A stretch of DNA of 64,000 nt from Paenibacillus glucanolyticus NBRC 15330 (GTDB lineage: Bacteria > Bacillota > Bacilli > Paenibacillales > Paenibacillaceae): the NCBI RefSeq assembly GCF_004000885.1, contig NZ_BIMC01000010.1, positions 142,026 to 206,025 of the forward strand, given 5' to 3'. Shown here piece by piece: positions 8,872 through 17,110 of this stretch. The position numbers and the translations under genes are program-made. The notes below the pieces were generated by a model, which had not been told where the DNA came from, did not search any database, and worked only from the letters and a program-made list of their open reading frames with translations. Position 1 is the first letter of the stretch. Each line of letters begins with the position of its first letter.

Positions 8872-9780
8872 TTGAAACCGCTGAAGGCCGATCTTATGAT
8901 TTTGTTTATCACCATTTGTTGGGGCTCGTCCTATCTTTTTATGAAAATGGGACTGGATACACTAGGAGAATTTAACTTGATTGCCCTGCGATTTGGATTG
9001 GCCTTTATACTTGCAGCAGCCATTTTTTACCCCCGCTTGCGCCAGGTTAACTTGAGGACCATTCGTTATGCCATGCTTCTGGGCTCTATCTTGTTTATTA
9101 TGTTCACAGCGCTTACCTTTGGCTTGAAGACAACGACAACATCCAATGCTGGATTCCTGATCAGCTTAACGGTAGTGTTTGTACCCTTAATACATACGTT
9201 CCTATTTAAGAAGAAAATAGAGAAGAAACTGATCGCCAGTATCCTGTTGGCTTTAACAGGTATTGCCCTCCTGACGATACAGCTTCCTTTTACGTTTAAA
9301 ATAGGAGACCTGTTCTGCATAGCGGCGGCATTATGTTATGCCCTTCACATCAATGTGGTAAGCTCGGCCGCACAGAAGGTCGATACACTTAGCCTTGGCA
9401 TTCTGCAGCTCGGATTTACCGGCTTGTATGCGTTTGTCATGTCGCTTATCTTGGAAACTCCGGTATTGCCAAGCTCGACCAATGGATGGATCGCTATCCT
9501 TGTGCTCAGTGTGGTCTGCAGCGCCTTAGGCTTTATCCTCCAGACTATCGCCCAGAAGTACACAACCGCTACACGAACCGGACTCGTATTCTCATTGGAG
9601 CCTGTGTTCGCAGCCATGTTCGGATTCTGGTTTGCCCATGAGATCATGAACTCCGTTCAGTACTTTGGCGCAGCGCTTGTGTTTCTTAGTGTTGTCTTAG
9701 CAAGTGTTGAAGTGAACACGTTGAAGCGTTCCAACATGAGGAACAGACCCCGTATTAAGAAAGAGAACACTGCTGCTTAA
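8872..9780 (+). CDS. EamA-family (DMT) transporter
   Basis: A 302-residue protein with about ten hydrophobic segments in two repeated EamA halves. It begins ITICWGSSYLFMKMGLD, and the second half ends EPVFAAMFGFWFAHEIM, the usual closing motif of the family. It is a likely exporter of metabolites or drugs across the cell membrane. It starts at TTG 8872 behind AAGGAGG. It is probably regulated by the divergent LysR gene. Substrate unknown. Confidence 0.92.
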   Translation: MKPLKADLMILFITICWGSSYLFMKMGLDTLGEFNLIALRFGLAFILAAAIFYPRLRQVNLRTIRYAMLLGSILFIMFTALTFGLKTTTTSNAGFLISLTVVFVPLIHTFLFKKKIEKKLIASILLALTGIALLTIQLPFTFKIGDLFCIAAALCYALHINVVSSAAQKVDTLSLGILQLGFTGLYAFVMSLILETPVLPSSTNGWIAILVLSVVCSALGFILQTIAQKYTTATRTGLVFSLEPVFAAMFGFWFAHEIMNSVQYFGAALVFLSVVLASVEVNTLKRSNMRNRPRIKKENTAA

Positions 9781-9794
9781 GCAAGGACCTTCTC

Positions 9795-9863
9795 TTGATT
9801 TATGCTGCAATCATGATAGAATAGCAAAAAAACCTTGACTTCTTACGCAAAAATCTATATCTT
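9795..9863 (+). promoter_or_regulatory. Candidate promoters for the riboswitch leader
   Basis: Two sigma-A-like pairs precede the riboswitch: TTGATT (9795) -16- TAGAAT (9817-9822), and TTGACT (9835) -17- TATCTT (9858-9863). The second is closer to the aptamer. Which one is used cannot be decided here. Confidence 0.5.
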
Positions 9864-9910
9864 TATATCACGGCTTAACTGATGACGATATCAGTTATGC
9901 AGGAACGTGA

Positions 9911-10066
9911 TTAAAGGGGAGTAGCTGTCACAGCAGAGTCGTCATTACGGGATAATTCCCCGGCTTTGTTGGCAACTTTACGTTGTTTGCGAGACCTTTA
10001 CCACACACACTGTGGTGAAGGTCTCTTTATTATTAGAGACCTTCACCTGCCGGTGGAGGTCTTTTT
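9911..10066 (+). ncRNA. yybP-ykoY (Mn2+) riboswitch with expression platform
   Basis: The aptamer (9911-10000) has the family's conserved blocks: AAAGGGGAGTAGC, GTCATTACGGG, CCCCGGCTTTGTTGGCAAC and GCGAGACCTTT, closed by TAAAGG/CCTTTA. Downstream are three alternative stems. Stem A is 9991-10005 with 10011-10025. Stem B is 10014-10025 with 10036-10047. Terminator C is 10038-10047 with 10052-10061 plus TTTTT. Closing the aptamer would block A, free B to form and so prevent C. This matches the Mn2+-activated control known for the family in front of TerC/YkoY genes. Confidence 0.93.
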
Positions 10067-10099
10067 ATGCCTTCAATACTACAACAAGGAGGAAGTTGC

Positions 10100-10924
10100 A
10101 TGGAGCTTTTATTGGAGTATGGGTGGGTACTGTTAGTACTCATCGCACTGGAAGGATTGCTGGCGGCAGATAATGCGCTTGTCCTTGCCATTATGGTAAA
10201 ACACTTGCCAGAAGACCAGCGTAAGAAAGCATTGTTTTACGGATTGCTCGGAGCTTTTGTATTCCGTATAGGATCGCTGTTCTTAATCTCGTTCCTGGTA
10301 GACGTATGGCAGGTACAGGCCATCGGCGCACTTTATCTTCTCTACATCTCGATCAATCACACCCTGAAGCACTTTATCAAAGGTAAGAAACCGACAGAAG
10401 ATGCTAAGCCGAAGCCGGACAAGCCTAAGAAACAATCCGGATTCTGGATGACTGTATTCAAGGTTGAAGTGGCAGATATCGCGTTTGCCGTCGATTCAAT
10501 CCTCGCAGCTGTCGCACTGGCTGTAGCATTGCCGGCAAGCGGACTACCGAATATCGGAGGTCTGGACGGAGGTCAATTCATCGTCATCTTCCTGGGCGGA
10601 TTTATCGGTTTGATCATTATGCGTTTTGCTGCCTCCTACTTCGTCAAGCTGCTTCAGCAGCGCCCGGGACTTGAAGTTGCAGCATTTCTCATTGTAGGCT
10701 GGGTCGGAGTCAAGCTGGCTGTCATCACCCTTGCCCACCCTGATGTCGCCCTCATCGATCATCACTTCCCAGAGAGCTCGATTTGGAAAGCATCGTTCTA
10801 TATTGTTCTTGTTCTGATTGCCGTCATCGGATGGTTTGGTTCATCGAAACAAGAAGTACAGGATGAGGATAATGCAATTAAAGAAGTGGAAGACCAACAA
10901 CCTGGAAAAACATTTCAAGGATAA
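10100..10924 (+). CDS. TerC-family membrane protein (YkoY type)
   Basis: A 274-residue integral membrane protein of the TerC family, which includes Mn2+ exporters that supply metal to exoenzymes. Membrane segments with acidic residues are visible (VLIALEGLLAADNALVLAI near the N-terminus and VEVADIAFAVDSILAAVALA midway), typical of the metal path. The ATG at 10100 is preceded by AAGGAGG; the in-frame ATG at 10067 is inside the terminator and has no site. Control by the upstream manganese riboswitch supports a role in Mn2+ homeostasis. Confidence 0.92.
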   Translation: MELLLEYGWVLLVLIALEGLLAADNALVLAIMVKHLPEDQRKKALFYGLLGAFVFRIGSLFLISFLVDVWQVQAIGALYLLYISINHTLKHFIKGKKPTEDAKPKPDKPKKQSGFWMTVFKVEVADIAFAVDSILAAVALAVALPASGLPNIGGLDGGQFIVIFLGGFIGLIIMRFAASYFVKLLQQRPGLEVAAFLIVGWVGVKLAVITLAHPDVALIDHHFPESSIWKASFYIVLVLIAVIGWFGSSKQEVQDEDNAIKEVEDQQPGKTFQG

Positions 10925-10971
10925 TTCGTTTCCGGGTATAGGAACCAAAAGATTATAGACCCGAAAAACCT

Positions 10972-11020
10972 AAAAGGCGATTTGCAAACGGTGCTGACCG
11001 TTCACAAATCGCCTTTTTTT
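10972..11020. terminator. Bidirectional terminator
   Basis: The stem AAAAGGCGATTTG with its complement plus seven T residues, and an inner ACGGT/ACCGT stem, lies between convergent genes ending at 10924 and 11026. Confidence 0.93.
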
Positions 11021-11025
11021 CATGC

Positions 11026-12762
11026 CTAGATGGTTAATTGCATATGAGACAAACTCGCATAAACGCCCTTGCGGGCTATTAACTCTTCATGCGTGCCCAC
11101 CTCTTCAATTCCATTCTGGGACAATACCACAATTCGCTGTGCATTCCGGACAGTTGACAAGCGATGTGCGATCACAAGCGTTGTTCGGTTATCACTCAGT
11201 CGTTCCAGTGAATCCTGAACCGCTCTCTCGCTTTCATTATCCAGAGAACTGGTCGCTTCATCAAAGATAAGGATCGGCGGGTTCTTCAAGAACACGCGGG
11301 CGATGCTCAGCCGCTGCTTCTGTCCGCCGGACAATTTAACGCCGCGCTGTCCGATATCCGTATGATACCCGTCAGGCAATGCCATGATAAAATCATGGGC
11401 ATTCGCTTTTTTCGCCGCTTCGATGATCTCATCCATGCCGGCCTCCATGCTGCCATAACGGATATTATCGGAAACGGACCCGGCAAACAAGTACACATCC
11501 TGCTGGACCATGCCGATATGCTTCCTTAATGAACGCTGCGTGATATCCCGGATATCTCGTCCGTCCAGTAAGATACGGCCTTCATTCACTTCATAGAAAC
11601 GGGGAATTAAGGAACATAACGTCGTTTTCCCGACTCCCGAGGGGCCTACTAATGCAACGTATTCCCCGGCTTCGATATCTAGGGACACATGATTCAGCAC
11701 GTACCCATAGTCCTCTTTGTACTTGAAGCTGACGTCCTGAAACGTCACACGCCCCCGAACTTGCGTAATCTCCGCGGCATTAACGGAATCCTCAATATCC
11801 GGCTCCACCTCCAGAATCTCCATAAACCGGTCAAATCCGGTGATTCCCTCCTGATACAGCCTTGCGAAGTTAACCAGTCTCTGGATCGGCTCGATCAGGA
11901 TGCCGATACAGAGGAAAAAAGTCAGCAAATCGGCAAGCGCTAGCTTGGCATCAACAATCGCTGCTCCACCAAACACAATGACAGCAATCGTAATGAGTTG
12001 GGTAAAACCGACCAACCCTTCATGAAAGTACGTTTCACTCTTGTATCCTTCCCTTCGGCTGTCGACAAAACGCCCGTTCGCATAAGCAAACTTCTTCTTC
12101 TCCACAGGTTCATTCGTAAACGACTTCACCACGCGGATGCCGGATAAGGAATCCTCCACCTGTTCATTGATATCACCGATACGATCCTTGCTTACACGCA
12201 GCGCAATATTCATCTTCTTGTTGAAATAAAAAGCAAACACAGCCATGAACGGTAGAAAAAGAAATACGATCAGGGTAAGCTTCACATCAATATACATTAG
12301 AATGATGAATGCCCCAAGGAACTTCAGAATGGAGATCACGATATCTTCAGGTCCATGATGGTACAGTTCCGTAAGCGACAGAATGTCATTGGTAGTGCGG
12401 GTCATGAGCTGTCCTGTTTTGTTCTCGTCGTAAAAGCTAAACGACAACTTCTGAAAATGGTCAAACAGTTCCCTTCTCATGTCACTCTCCATATAAGCCC
12501 CCATCATATGCCCTTTATAGGAAATGAACATATCGCACAAGGTATGGATGATAACCATGGCCAGCATGACAGCCCCCACCGTATAGATTTGGCTCAGCGG
12601 ATGGGGCGAATTTCCTTCTAACACGTTGATGGTGATGTATCTTATACACAGTGGAAGCATCAATGTTATGGCTGAGACAACAAAGGCGCATGCCAAATCA
12701 ACACACAATAACCCCAGATAGGGTTTATAGTAGGACAAAAATTTCTTGGTTCGAGAATTCAA
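11026..12762 (-). CDS. ABC exporter half-transporter (membrane domain plus ATPase)
   Basis: A single-chain ABC exporter subunit with six N-terminal membrane segments, then an ATPase domain with Walker A GPSGVGKTT, signature LSGGQKQRLSIA, Walker B ILIFDEATSS and switch AHRLSTVR. It is expected to work as a dimer exporting drugs or lipids, like BmrA-type proteins. I place the start at TTG 12762 (578 residues) because GGAGG lies eight bases upstream; the ATG at 12768 is too close to it and the ATG at 12777 has no site. An 18-codon leader ORF and two competing hairpins, one masking this ribosome binding site, lie just upstream. Confidence 0.92.
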   Translation of the reverse strand: MNSRTKKFLSYYKPYLGLLCVDLACAFVVSAITLMLPLCIRYITINVLEGNSPHPLSQIYTVGAVMLAMVIIHTLCDMFISYKGHMMGAYMESDMRRELFDHFQKLSFSFYDENKTGQLMTRTTNDILSLTELYHHGPEDIVISILKFLGAFIILMYIDVKLTLIVFLFLPFMAVFAFYFNKKMNIALRVSKDRIGDINEQVEDSLSGIRVVKSFTNEPVEKKKFAYANGRFVDSRREGYKSETYFHEGLVGFTQLITIAVIVFGGAAIVDAKLALADLLTFFLCIGILIEPIQRLVNFARLYQEGITGFDRFMEILEVEPDIEDSVNAAEITQVRGRVTFQDVSFKYKEDYGYVLNHVSLDIEAGEYVALVGPSGVGKTTLCSLIPRFYEVNEGRILLDGRDIRDITQRSLRKHIGMVQQDVYLFAGSVSDNIRYGSMEAGMDEIIEAAKKANAHDFIMALPDGYHTDIGQRGVKLSGGQKQRLSIARVFLKNPPILIFDEATSSLDNESERAVQDSLERLSDNRTTLVIAHRLSTVRNAQRIVVLSQNGIEEVGTHEELIARKGVYASLSHMQLTI

Positions 12763-12768
12763 ATACAT

Positions 12769-12810
12769 CTCCTCCATTATAGTGGAGGGTTACTTATTCA
12801 TGCCCCTCCA
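12769..12810 (-). promoter_or_regulatory. Mutually exclusive hairpins over the ABC exporter ribosome binding site
   Basis: Three segments on the minus strand: A = TGGAGGGG (12810-12803, inside the leader ORF), B = ACCCTCCA (12790-12783), C = TGGAGG (12776-12771, the exporter's ribosome binding site). A pairs with B over seven bases and B pairs with C over six, but not both at once. B:C hides the site; A:B exposes it. This is the layout of a translational attenuator; function is inferred. Confidence 0.6.
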
Positions 12811-12846
12811 AATGTGATTCATGATGACGTCCTTTGTTTTTCTCAT
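12790..12846 (-). CDS. Putative 18-residue leader peptide of the ABC exporter
   Basis: A short frame from ATG 12846 (MRKTKDVIMNHIWRGMNK) with AGGAAGGG eight bases upstream and a TAA stop 27 bases before the exporter's start. Codons 13-15 (W-R-G) contain pairing segment A of the attenuator. Ribosome position on this frame would decide which hairpin forms. By analogy with known leader peptides of antibiotic-inducible genes it is probably regulatory and not a functional product. Reality rests on its ribosome binding site and placement. Confidence 0.55.
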   Translation of the reverse strand: MRKTKDVIMNHIWRGMNK

Positions 12847-12883
12847 CGATAACACCCTTCCTTTTGCTTGATAGTTCCATCTT

Positions 12884-12909
12884 ACTCCGAAGCGGCCGTA
12901 ATCCGGAGT
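12884..12909. promoter_or_regulatory. Inverted repeat upstream of the ABC leader
   Basis: ACTCCG and CGGAGT are separated by 14 bases, flanked outside by CTT/GTAAG. It could be an operator or a leader hairpin. No clear promoter was found around it. Confidence 0.35.
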
Positions 12910-12947
12910 GTAAGAATCATTTATAATTAAAAAATCCCCTCTGGGAT

Positions 12948-12984
12948 GAAAAAAGCAGGCTTGGATTCCTGCCCAAGCCTGCTT
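12948..12984 (-). terminator. Terminator of the thioredoxin-reductase-like gene
   Basis: The stem AAGCAGGCTTGG with its complement and a seven-base loop is followed on the minus strand by a run of T residues. It lies 16 bases past the stop at 13000. Confidence 0.9.
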
Positions 12985-12999
12985 CAGTATGTTCAAATT

Positions 13000-13911
13000 C
13001 TATCGATTCCAGCGCTCCGCAAGCAGCTCTCCGTTCAGGCCAGCGGCGGCTATCGAGCCCGACGAGGCAGCTGCAATGGCCTGGTACATCTCCGTTGCTG
13101 CATCTCCGGCACTATAGACACCAGGCACGCTGGTTTTACCATATGCATCAACAACGATGCTTCCGGCTTCATTGAATTCGCAGCCGATGGATGCAGGGAG
13201 ATCCGAGCCGGACACCAGCTTCGGCGCAAAGAAGATGCCTGTGCAAGGGATGCGGGTTCCGTCCTCCAGCACAACCTGCTCCACCATTCCGTCGCTCGAT
13301 TCAATAGACTCGATCGGGGCGTTGAATACGGGAATGTTATGCTGCTTAAGCTCTTCACGCTGCTCTTCCGTCCATTCATCGGGACCGTTGGTGCAAATTG
13401 TATATCGTTCGCTCCATCCTGCGATCAATTTGGCAAAGTGAAAGGCTCCCGCACCATTGGAAATCACGACCAGCGGCTGATCTCGCAGCTCCCAGCCATC
13501 ACAATAGGGGCAGACAAATGCGCTTTTTCCATATACGTCAGCCAACCCGTTGATGTCGAGTGGGGAATCTTTTTTGCCAACGGCGAAGAGCAGCTTTTTA
13601 CTGCGGTATATCGTTCCCTGTCCCGTTGTAATCTGAAAATCACCGTCAACCCCAGTAACTGCTGCAGCCGTATCCTCTACAAACCGGATCGAAGGATAAA
13701 CGCTAATCTGTTCCTTGGCAATTCTCCGAAACTCGCTTGGACTAATACCGTCCCGGGTCAAAAAACCATGCGTCTCACGAGTAACCTTGTTTCGCGGCCT
13801 GCCTTCATCAATCACTACCACTTGTTTTCTTGCTCTTCCCAATACTAATGCCGCGCTTAATCCGGCTGGTCCGCCTCCAATAATAACTGCATCATACATG
13901 GGTTCACTCAT
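13000..13911 (-). CDS. Thioredoxin-reductase-like FAD/NAD(P)H oxidoreductase
   Basis: A 303-residue flavoprotein of the class II pyridine nucleotide-disulfide family. FAD-binding GGGPAGLSAALVLGRA lies at the N-terminus, the redox pair CPYC at about residue 135 (AFVCPYCDGWE), and the C-terminal FAD motif GVYSAGDAATE near residue 270. The NAD(P)-binding glycine motif is weaker than usual (VISNGAGAFHF). It may reduce a thioredoxin-like partner or a small disulfide substrate, but it is not certain to be the housekeeping TrxB. Start ATG with AAAGGTGG nine bases upstream. It has its own promoter and operator-like repeat. Confidence 0.88.
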   Translation of the reverse strand: MSEPMYDAVIIGGGPAGLSAALVLGRARKQVVVIDEGRPRNKVTRETHGFLTRDGISPSEFRRIAKEQISVYPSIRFVEDTAAAVTGVDGDFQITTGQGTIYRSKKLLFAVGKKDSPLDINGLADVYGKSAFVCPYCDGWELRDQPLVVISNGAGAFHFAKLIAGWSERYTICTNGPDEWTEEQREELKQHNIPVFNAPIESIESSDGMVEQVVLEDGTRIPCTGIFFAPKLVSGSDLPASIGCEFNEAGSIVVDAYGKTSVPGVYSAGDAATEMYQAIAAASSGSIAAAGLNGELLAERWNR

Positions 13912-13956
13912 CTAGTAACGCCACCTTTCTGGATTCTTAATATCCATAATTAGAGT

Positions 13957-13978
13957 GCAAGAAGTCACCACTTCTTGC
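13957..13978. promoter_or_regulatory. Perfect inverted repeat upstream of the TrxR-like gene
   Basis: GCAAGAAGT and ACTTCTTGC are separated by four bases, located between the promoter at 14032-14060 and the start at 13911. There is no T-run, so it looks more like an operator or 5' mRNA stem than a terminator. Confidence 0.5.
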
Positions 13979-14031
13979 TTGTTTCTCAATCTTGCCATGC
14001 TGGGTTCGACAATTATAGACCCACAGCGTCT

Positions 14032-14060
14032 ATTATAGACAATAAAGATCCGCAATACAA
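14032..14060 (-). promoter_or_regulatory. Promoter of the TrxR-like gene
   Basis: On the minus strand TTGTAT (14060-14055), 17 bases, TATAAT (14037-14032). A second copy of ATTATAGAC lies exactly 20 bases further on (14012-14020 versus 14032-14040), a direct repeat two helical turns apart that may bind a regulator. Confidence 0.65.
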
Positions 14061-14089
14061 GTGATTTTTCTGGACAAGGGTTTCTTCCC

Positions 14090-14599
14090 TTATTTCAAGT
14101 AAACACCATAGTCCAATACCACATTCCCCTTCTCATCGGGTGTCGTGAAGCGGGGATGATGATAACGCTCGAAGAACCATGCATTCGCCCCCTGCTGCCA
14201 GCCTTGTTCCGCGATTTTGGCCATGCATACGTTATGAGGGTCCATGCCGTACAGCTCTCCGTTATCTGCATTGCCGTATAACCAGCACACGCCTACATCG
14301 CCTTCTGCCAGATCCTCGTACTGGTACCCGTCAGGAGCCGCCGTGTTGGTCGGGAAGAGCATGCCGATCCAATACTCAAACCGATCCCCGTTCATACGCA
14401 TAAGACCGTAAGAAGAGCCTTCGGATTCCGGCAGCGCCCCGAGCTTTCCGATTTCTTCGAACCAGCCATTGACGAACCACTCCGCCCATCGCCCCGCAAA
14501 GCTTCCTGCTGCATCTCGGTCCTCATCGCCATACCGTTTGCCGATCAAGCGTGCTGATGGAACATGTTCTTTGTACACCCTGGTCACTTCTGCTGCCAC
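14090..14599 (-). CDS. GyrI-like small-molecule-binding domain protein
   Basis: A 169-residue stand-alone protein with the effector-binding (GyrI/SOUL-like) fold found fused to AraC and MerR regulators. The visible pattern is LIGKRYGDEDRDA near the start, GDRFEYWIGMLFP in the middle, and a C-terminal WFFERYHHPRF...LDYGVYL. No DNA-binding domain is present. It starts at GTG 14599 behind AGGAGG. Such proteins may bind or process cytotoxic compounds; the ligand is unknown. Confidence 0.75.
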   Translation of the reverse strand: MAAEVTRVYKEHVPSARLIGKRYGDEDRDAAGSFAGRWAEWFVNGWFEEIGKLGALPESEGSSYGLMRMNGDRFEYWIGMLFPTNTAAPDGYQYEDLAEGDVGVCWLYGNADNGELYGMDPHNVCMAKIAEQGWQQGANAWFFERYHHPRFTTPDEKGNVVLDYGVYLK

Positions 14600-14790
14600 T
14601 GTCCTCTACCTCCTGAATTTGGTTTCCCTCTGACAATAACTATGTAATTCGGGAGCATGGAAGGAAATCCTGCATATCTGGCCGCAAACTCAGTACTCAC
14701 TGAAATAAAGCTTGAACACTTCACGCAATGCATGTCACAATAAGCAGTGTAAGCATATTCAAACCGATTAGGAATGGGAGGCATTTCATC

Positions 14791-15708
14791 ATGAAAACGA
14801 TTAAGCTTGGAAGCAGTTCACTCGAAGTACCTGTTGTAGCCGTTGGTTGCATGCGAATAAATTCATTGGAAAAAGCAGAAGCCGAGCGCTTCGTGCAAAG
14901 CGCGCTGGAGGAAGGAGCCAACTTCTTCGATCATGCCGATATCTATGGCAGCGGTGCTTGCGAAGAGATTTTTGCAGATGCCATACATATGAACGCAGAG
15001 ATCCGCGAGAAGATCATTCTTCAATCCAAATGCGGGATTCGTCAGGGCATGTTCGATTTCTCCAAGGAGCATATCCTGGACTCCGTGGATGGAATTTTGA
15101 AGAGACTGAAGACCGATTATCTTGATGTGCTTCTCCTTCACCGTCCGGATACACTCGTTGAGCCCGAAGAGGTTGCCGAAGCCTTTGACAAACTCGAAAG
15201 CTCCGGCAAAGTGCGCCATTTTGGTGTATCCAACCAGAACCCGATGCAAATTCAGTTACTGAAAAAAGCCGTGAAGCAGCCGCTCGTGGCGAACCAGCTG
15301 CAGCTCAGCATCACGAACACCACCATGATTCAAAGCGGTATCAACGTCAATATGGAGAATGATGCTGCTGTAAACCGCGATGGCAGCATTCTCGAGTTCT
15401 GCAGACTTCATGATATAACGATTCAGCCTTGGTCGCCTTTCCAATATGGTTTCTTTGAAGGTGTATTCCTTGGAAGCGACAAATTCCCTGAGCTTAATCA
15501 GAAGATCGATGAAATTGCGGAAAAATACAGCGTAAGCAACACAACGATTGCCATTGCATGGCTGCTCCGCCATCCTGCACATATGCAGCCCATTATCGGT
15601 ACAATGAACATCAACCGTTTGAAGGACTGCATTAAAGCCGGCGATGTGACATTGACCCGTGAAGAATGGTATGCCATTTACCGTGCAGCAGGCAATATTC
15701 TGCCATAA
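14791..15708 (+). CDS. Aldo/keto reductase (YdhF-like)
   Basis: A 305-residue (beta/alpha)8 NAD(P)H oxidoreductase. The catalytic tetrad is visible: Asp and Tyr in FFDHADIYGSG, Lys in LQSKCGI and His in LLLHRPD. The C-terminal cofactor region is PIIGTMNINRLKDC. It is a cytoplasmic reductase of carbonyl compounds; the substrate is open. ATG 14791 is preceded nine bases upstream by GGGAGG; the open frame extends upstream to 14728 without a site. Single gene ending at a strong terminator. Confidence 0.93.
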   Translation: MKTIKLGSSSLEVPVVAVGCMRINSLEKAEAERFVQSALEEGANFFDHADIYGSGACEEIFADAIHMNAEIREKIILQSKCGIRQGMFDFSKEHILDSVDGILKRLKTDYLDVLLLHRPDTLVEPEEVAEAFDKLESSGKVRHFGVSNQNPMQIQLLKKAVKQPLVANQLQLSITNTTMIQSGINVNMENDAAVNRDGSILEFCRLHDITIQPWSPFQYGFFEGVFLGSDKFPELNQKIDEIAEKYSVSNTTIAIAWLLRHPAHMQPIIGTMNINRLKDCIKAGDVTLTREEWYAIYRAAGNILP

Positions 15709-15719
15709 ATTCATTGCCA

Positions 15720-15755
15720 AACAGCCTCCTATCGACTGCGATAGGAGGCTGTTTC
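15720..15755. terminator. Bidirectional terminator
   Basis: ACAGCCTCCTATCG and its complement with a four-base loop lie between convergent genes ending at 15708 and 15758. A and T tracts flank both sides. Confidence 0.92.
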
Positions 15756-15757
15756 TA

Positions 15758-17086
15758 TTATGATGCCGCGTTATGGGATGATGCAGCCTTGCGAGCTTTG
15801 ATCGAGCTTAAACATACAGGTATCAGCACGAGCGCAAGCAATCCTCCTGCTATCGAGAGCGTCCCATAGCTGGTGCTCGCTACCACCATGCCGGATAAAG
15901 CTCCACCGGAAGCTCCGGCTAAGGCAATCAAGACATCCACCGTTCCTTGTGTCTTGGCACGGGTAGAAGCAGGCGTTGCATCGATGAGCATTGCTGTACC
16001 GCTAATAAAGCCAAGGTTCCAGCCTAGACCAAGCAGGGCAAGTGCCGTTATGATGAGTGCCATGGATTCCGCAGGAGCTATTGCTGCGAGAATCCCCGAA
16101 CATAACATCACGATTCCGGCAGTGACCGACATGACAATCCGGCCGATTTTGTCCACGAGGAAACCCGTGAACAGCGAGGGCAGATACATTGCCCCGATAT
16201 GGATTCCAATCACTAACCCGACGGCATTCAAATCATGGCCGTGATGTTTCATATGAACGGGCGTCATGGTCATAATGGAGACCATCACCACTTGTGTCAG
16301 TATCATCACACAGGCTCCAACCAAGATCCCCCGTGTATTTCGCTCGGATCTGTTCACAGCTTCATTCGAAGAATCAGCGACGTTACGGATGTTCGCCTCT
16401 TCTATCGCTTGGGCAATTCCATACGGGTCCGGACGCAGGAATAACAGAAGAATCAAACCTGCAAGAATAAAGGCTCCCGCAGCAAGAATAAACGGCCCTG
16501 CCAATGCAGGGACACCGATAGATTCCGCAACTCTGCCCATGACGCCGACCAGATTGGGACCTGCAACGGCGCCGAAGGTGGTCGATACCATCGCCATACT
16601 AACTGCAGCAGCTCGCTGTGAAGGTTTGGCCAGGTCAGTCCCTGCATAGCGGGCCTGCATATTCGTAGCGGTACCTGCTCCATAAATCAGCAGCGAAGCG
16701 AACAACAGATAAATATTCTGATGAACAGCCGCGATAATGATGCCGATAGCTGCAACACCGCCGGCGATGAAGCCGCTAGCCAAGGCCGGCCCCCTGCCCC
16801 ATCGCTGGGTTAGACGTCCGACAAACCACGCTCCCAGTGCCGAGCCGACCGTAATGAGAGCAACGGGGATTCCTGCGTAGCTGTCCGTCTTCAGCATATC
16901 CTGTGCCAGCAGGGCACCGACGGTTAAGCCTGCCGCAAGCCCTGCACCACCGAATATTTGCGATAGAATAACAACAATAAGTGTCTTTTTATATAGCTGC
17001 TCCTGCAGCTTCGGAGAACCCACATAACGTTGAATCGTTGGTGTTCGCTTATTTCCTGCTTCGGAAGATGAAGATTCTTGTGTCAT
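15758..17086 (-). CDS. MFS transporter
   Basis: A 442-residue major facilitator with about 12 membrane segments. The loop 2-3 motif is GAWFVGRLTQRWGRGPAL and the second half repeats GFLVDKIGRIVM. It is a probable proton-coupled efflux protein; the substrate cannot be read. ATG 17086 has AGGAG seven bases upstream. It stands alone between a terminator and the broken acetyltransferase gene. Confidence 0.9.
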   Translation of the reverse strand: MTQESSSSEAGNKRTPTIQRYVGSPKLQEQLYKKTLIVVILSQIFGGAGLAAGLTVGALLAQDMLKTDSYAGIPVALITVGSALGAWFVGRLTQRWGRGPALASGFIAGGVAAIGIIIAAVHQNIYLLFASLLIYGAGTATNMQARYAGTDLAKPSQRAAAVSMAMVSTTFGAVAGPNLVGVMGRVAESIGVPALAGPFILAAGAFILAGLILLLFLRPDPYGIAQAIEEANIRNVADSSNEAVNRSERNTRGILVGACVMILTQVVMVSIMTMTPVHMKHHGHDLNAVGLVIGIHIGAMYLPSLFTGFLVDKIGRIVMSVTAGIVMLCSGILAAIAPAESMALIITALALLGLGWNLGFISGTAMLIDATPASTRAKTQGTVDVLIALAGASGGALSGMVVASTSYGTLSIAGGLLALVLIPVCLSSIKARKAASSHNAAS

Positions 17087-17110
17087 CCCATTTCTCCTTT
17101 AGTTAAGTAA

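Noticed and set aside
12847..12996. Full 68-residue frame on the minus strand (12790-12996)
   Set aside because: Its first two thirds run through a clear terminator and a promoter-like region without a ribosome binding site; only the last 18 codons have start signals and are kept as a leader peptide.
12946..13848. 300-residue plus-strand frame
   Set aside because: Antisense to the TrxR-like gene, which carries clear FAD and CxxC motifs.
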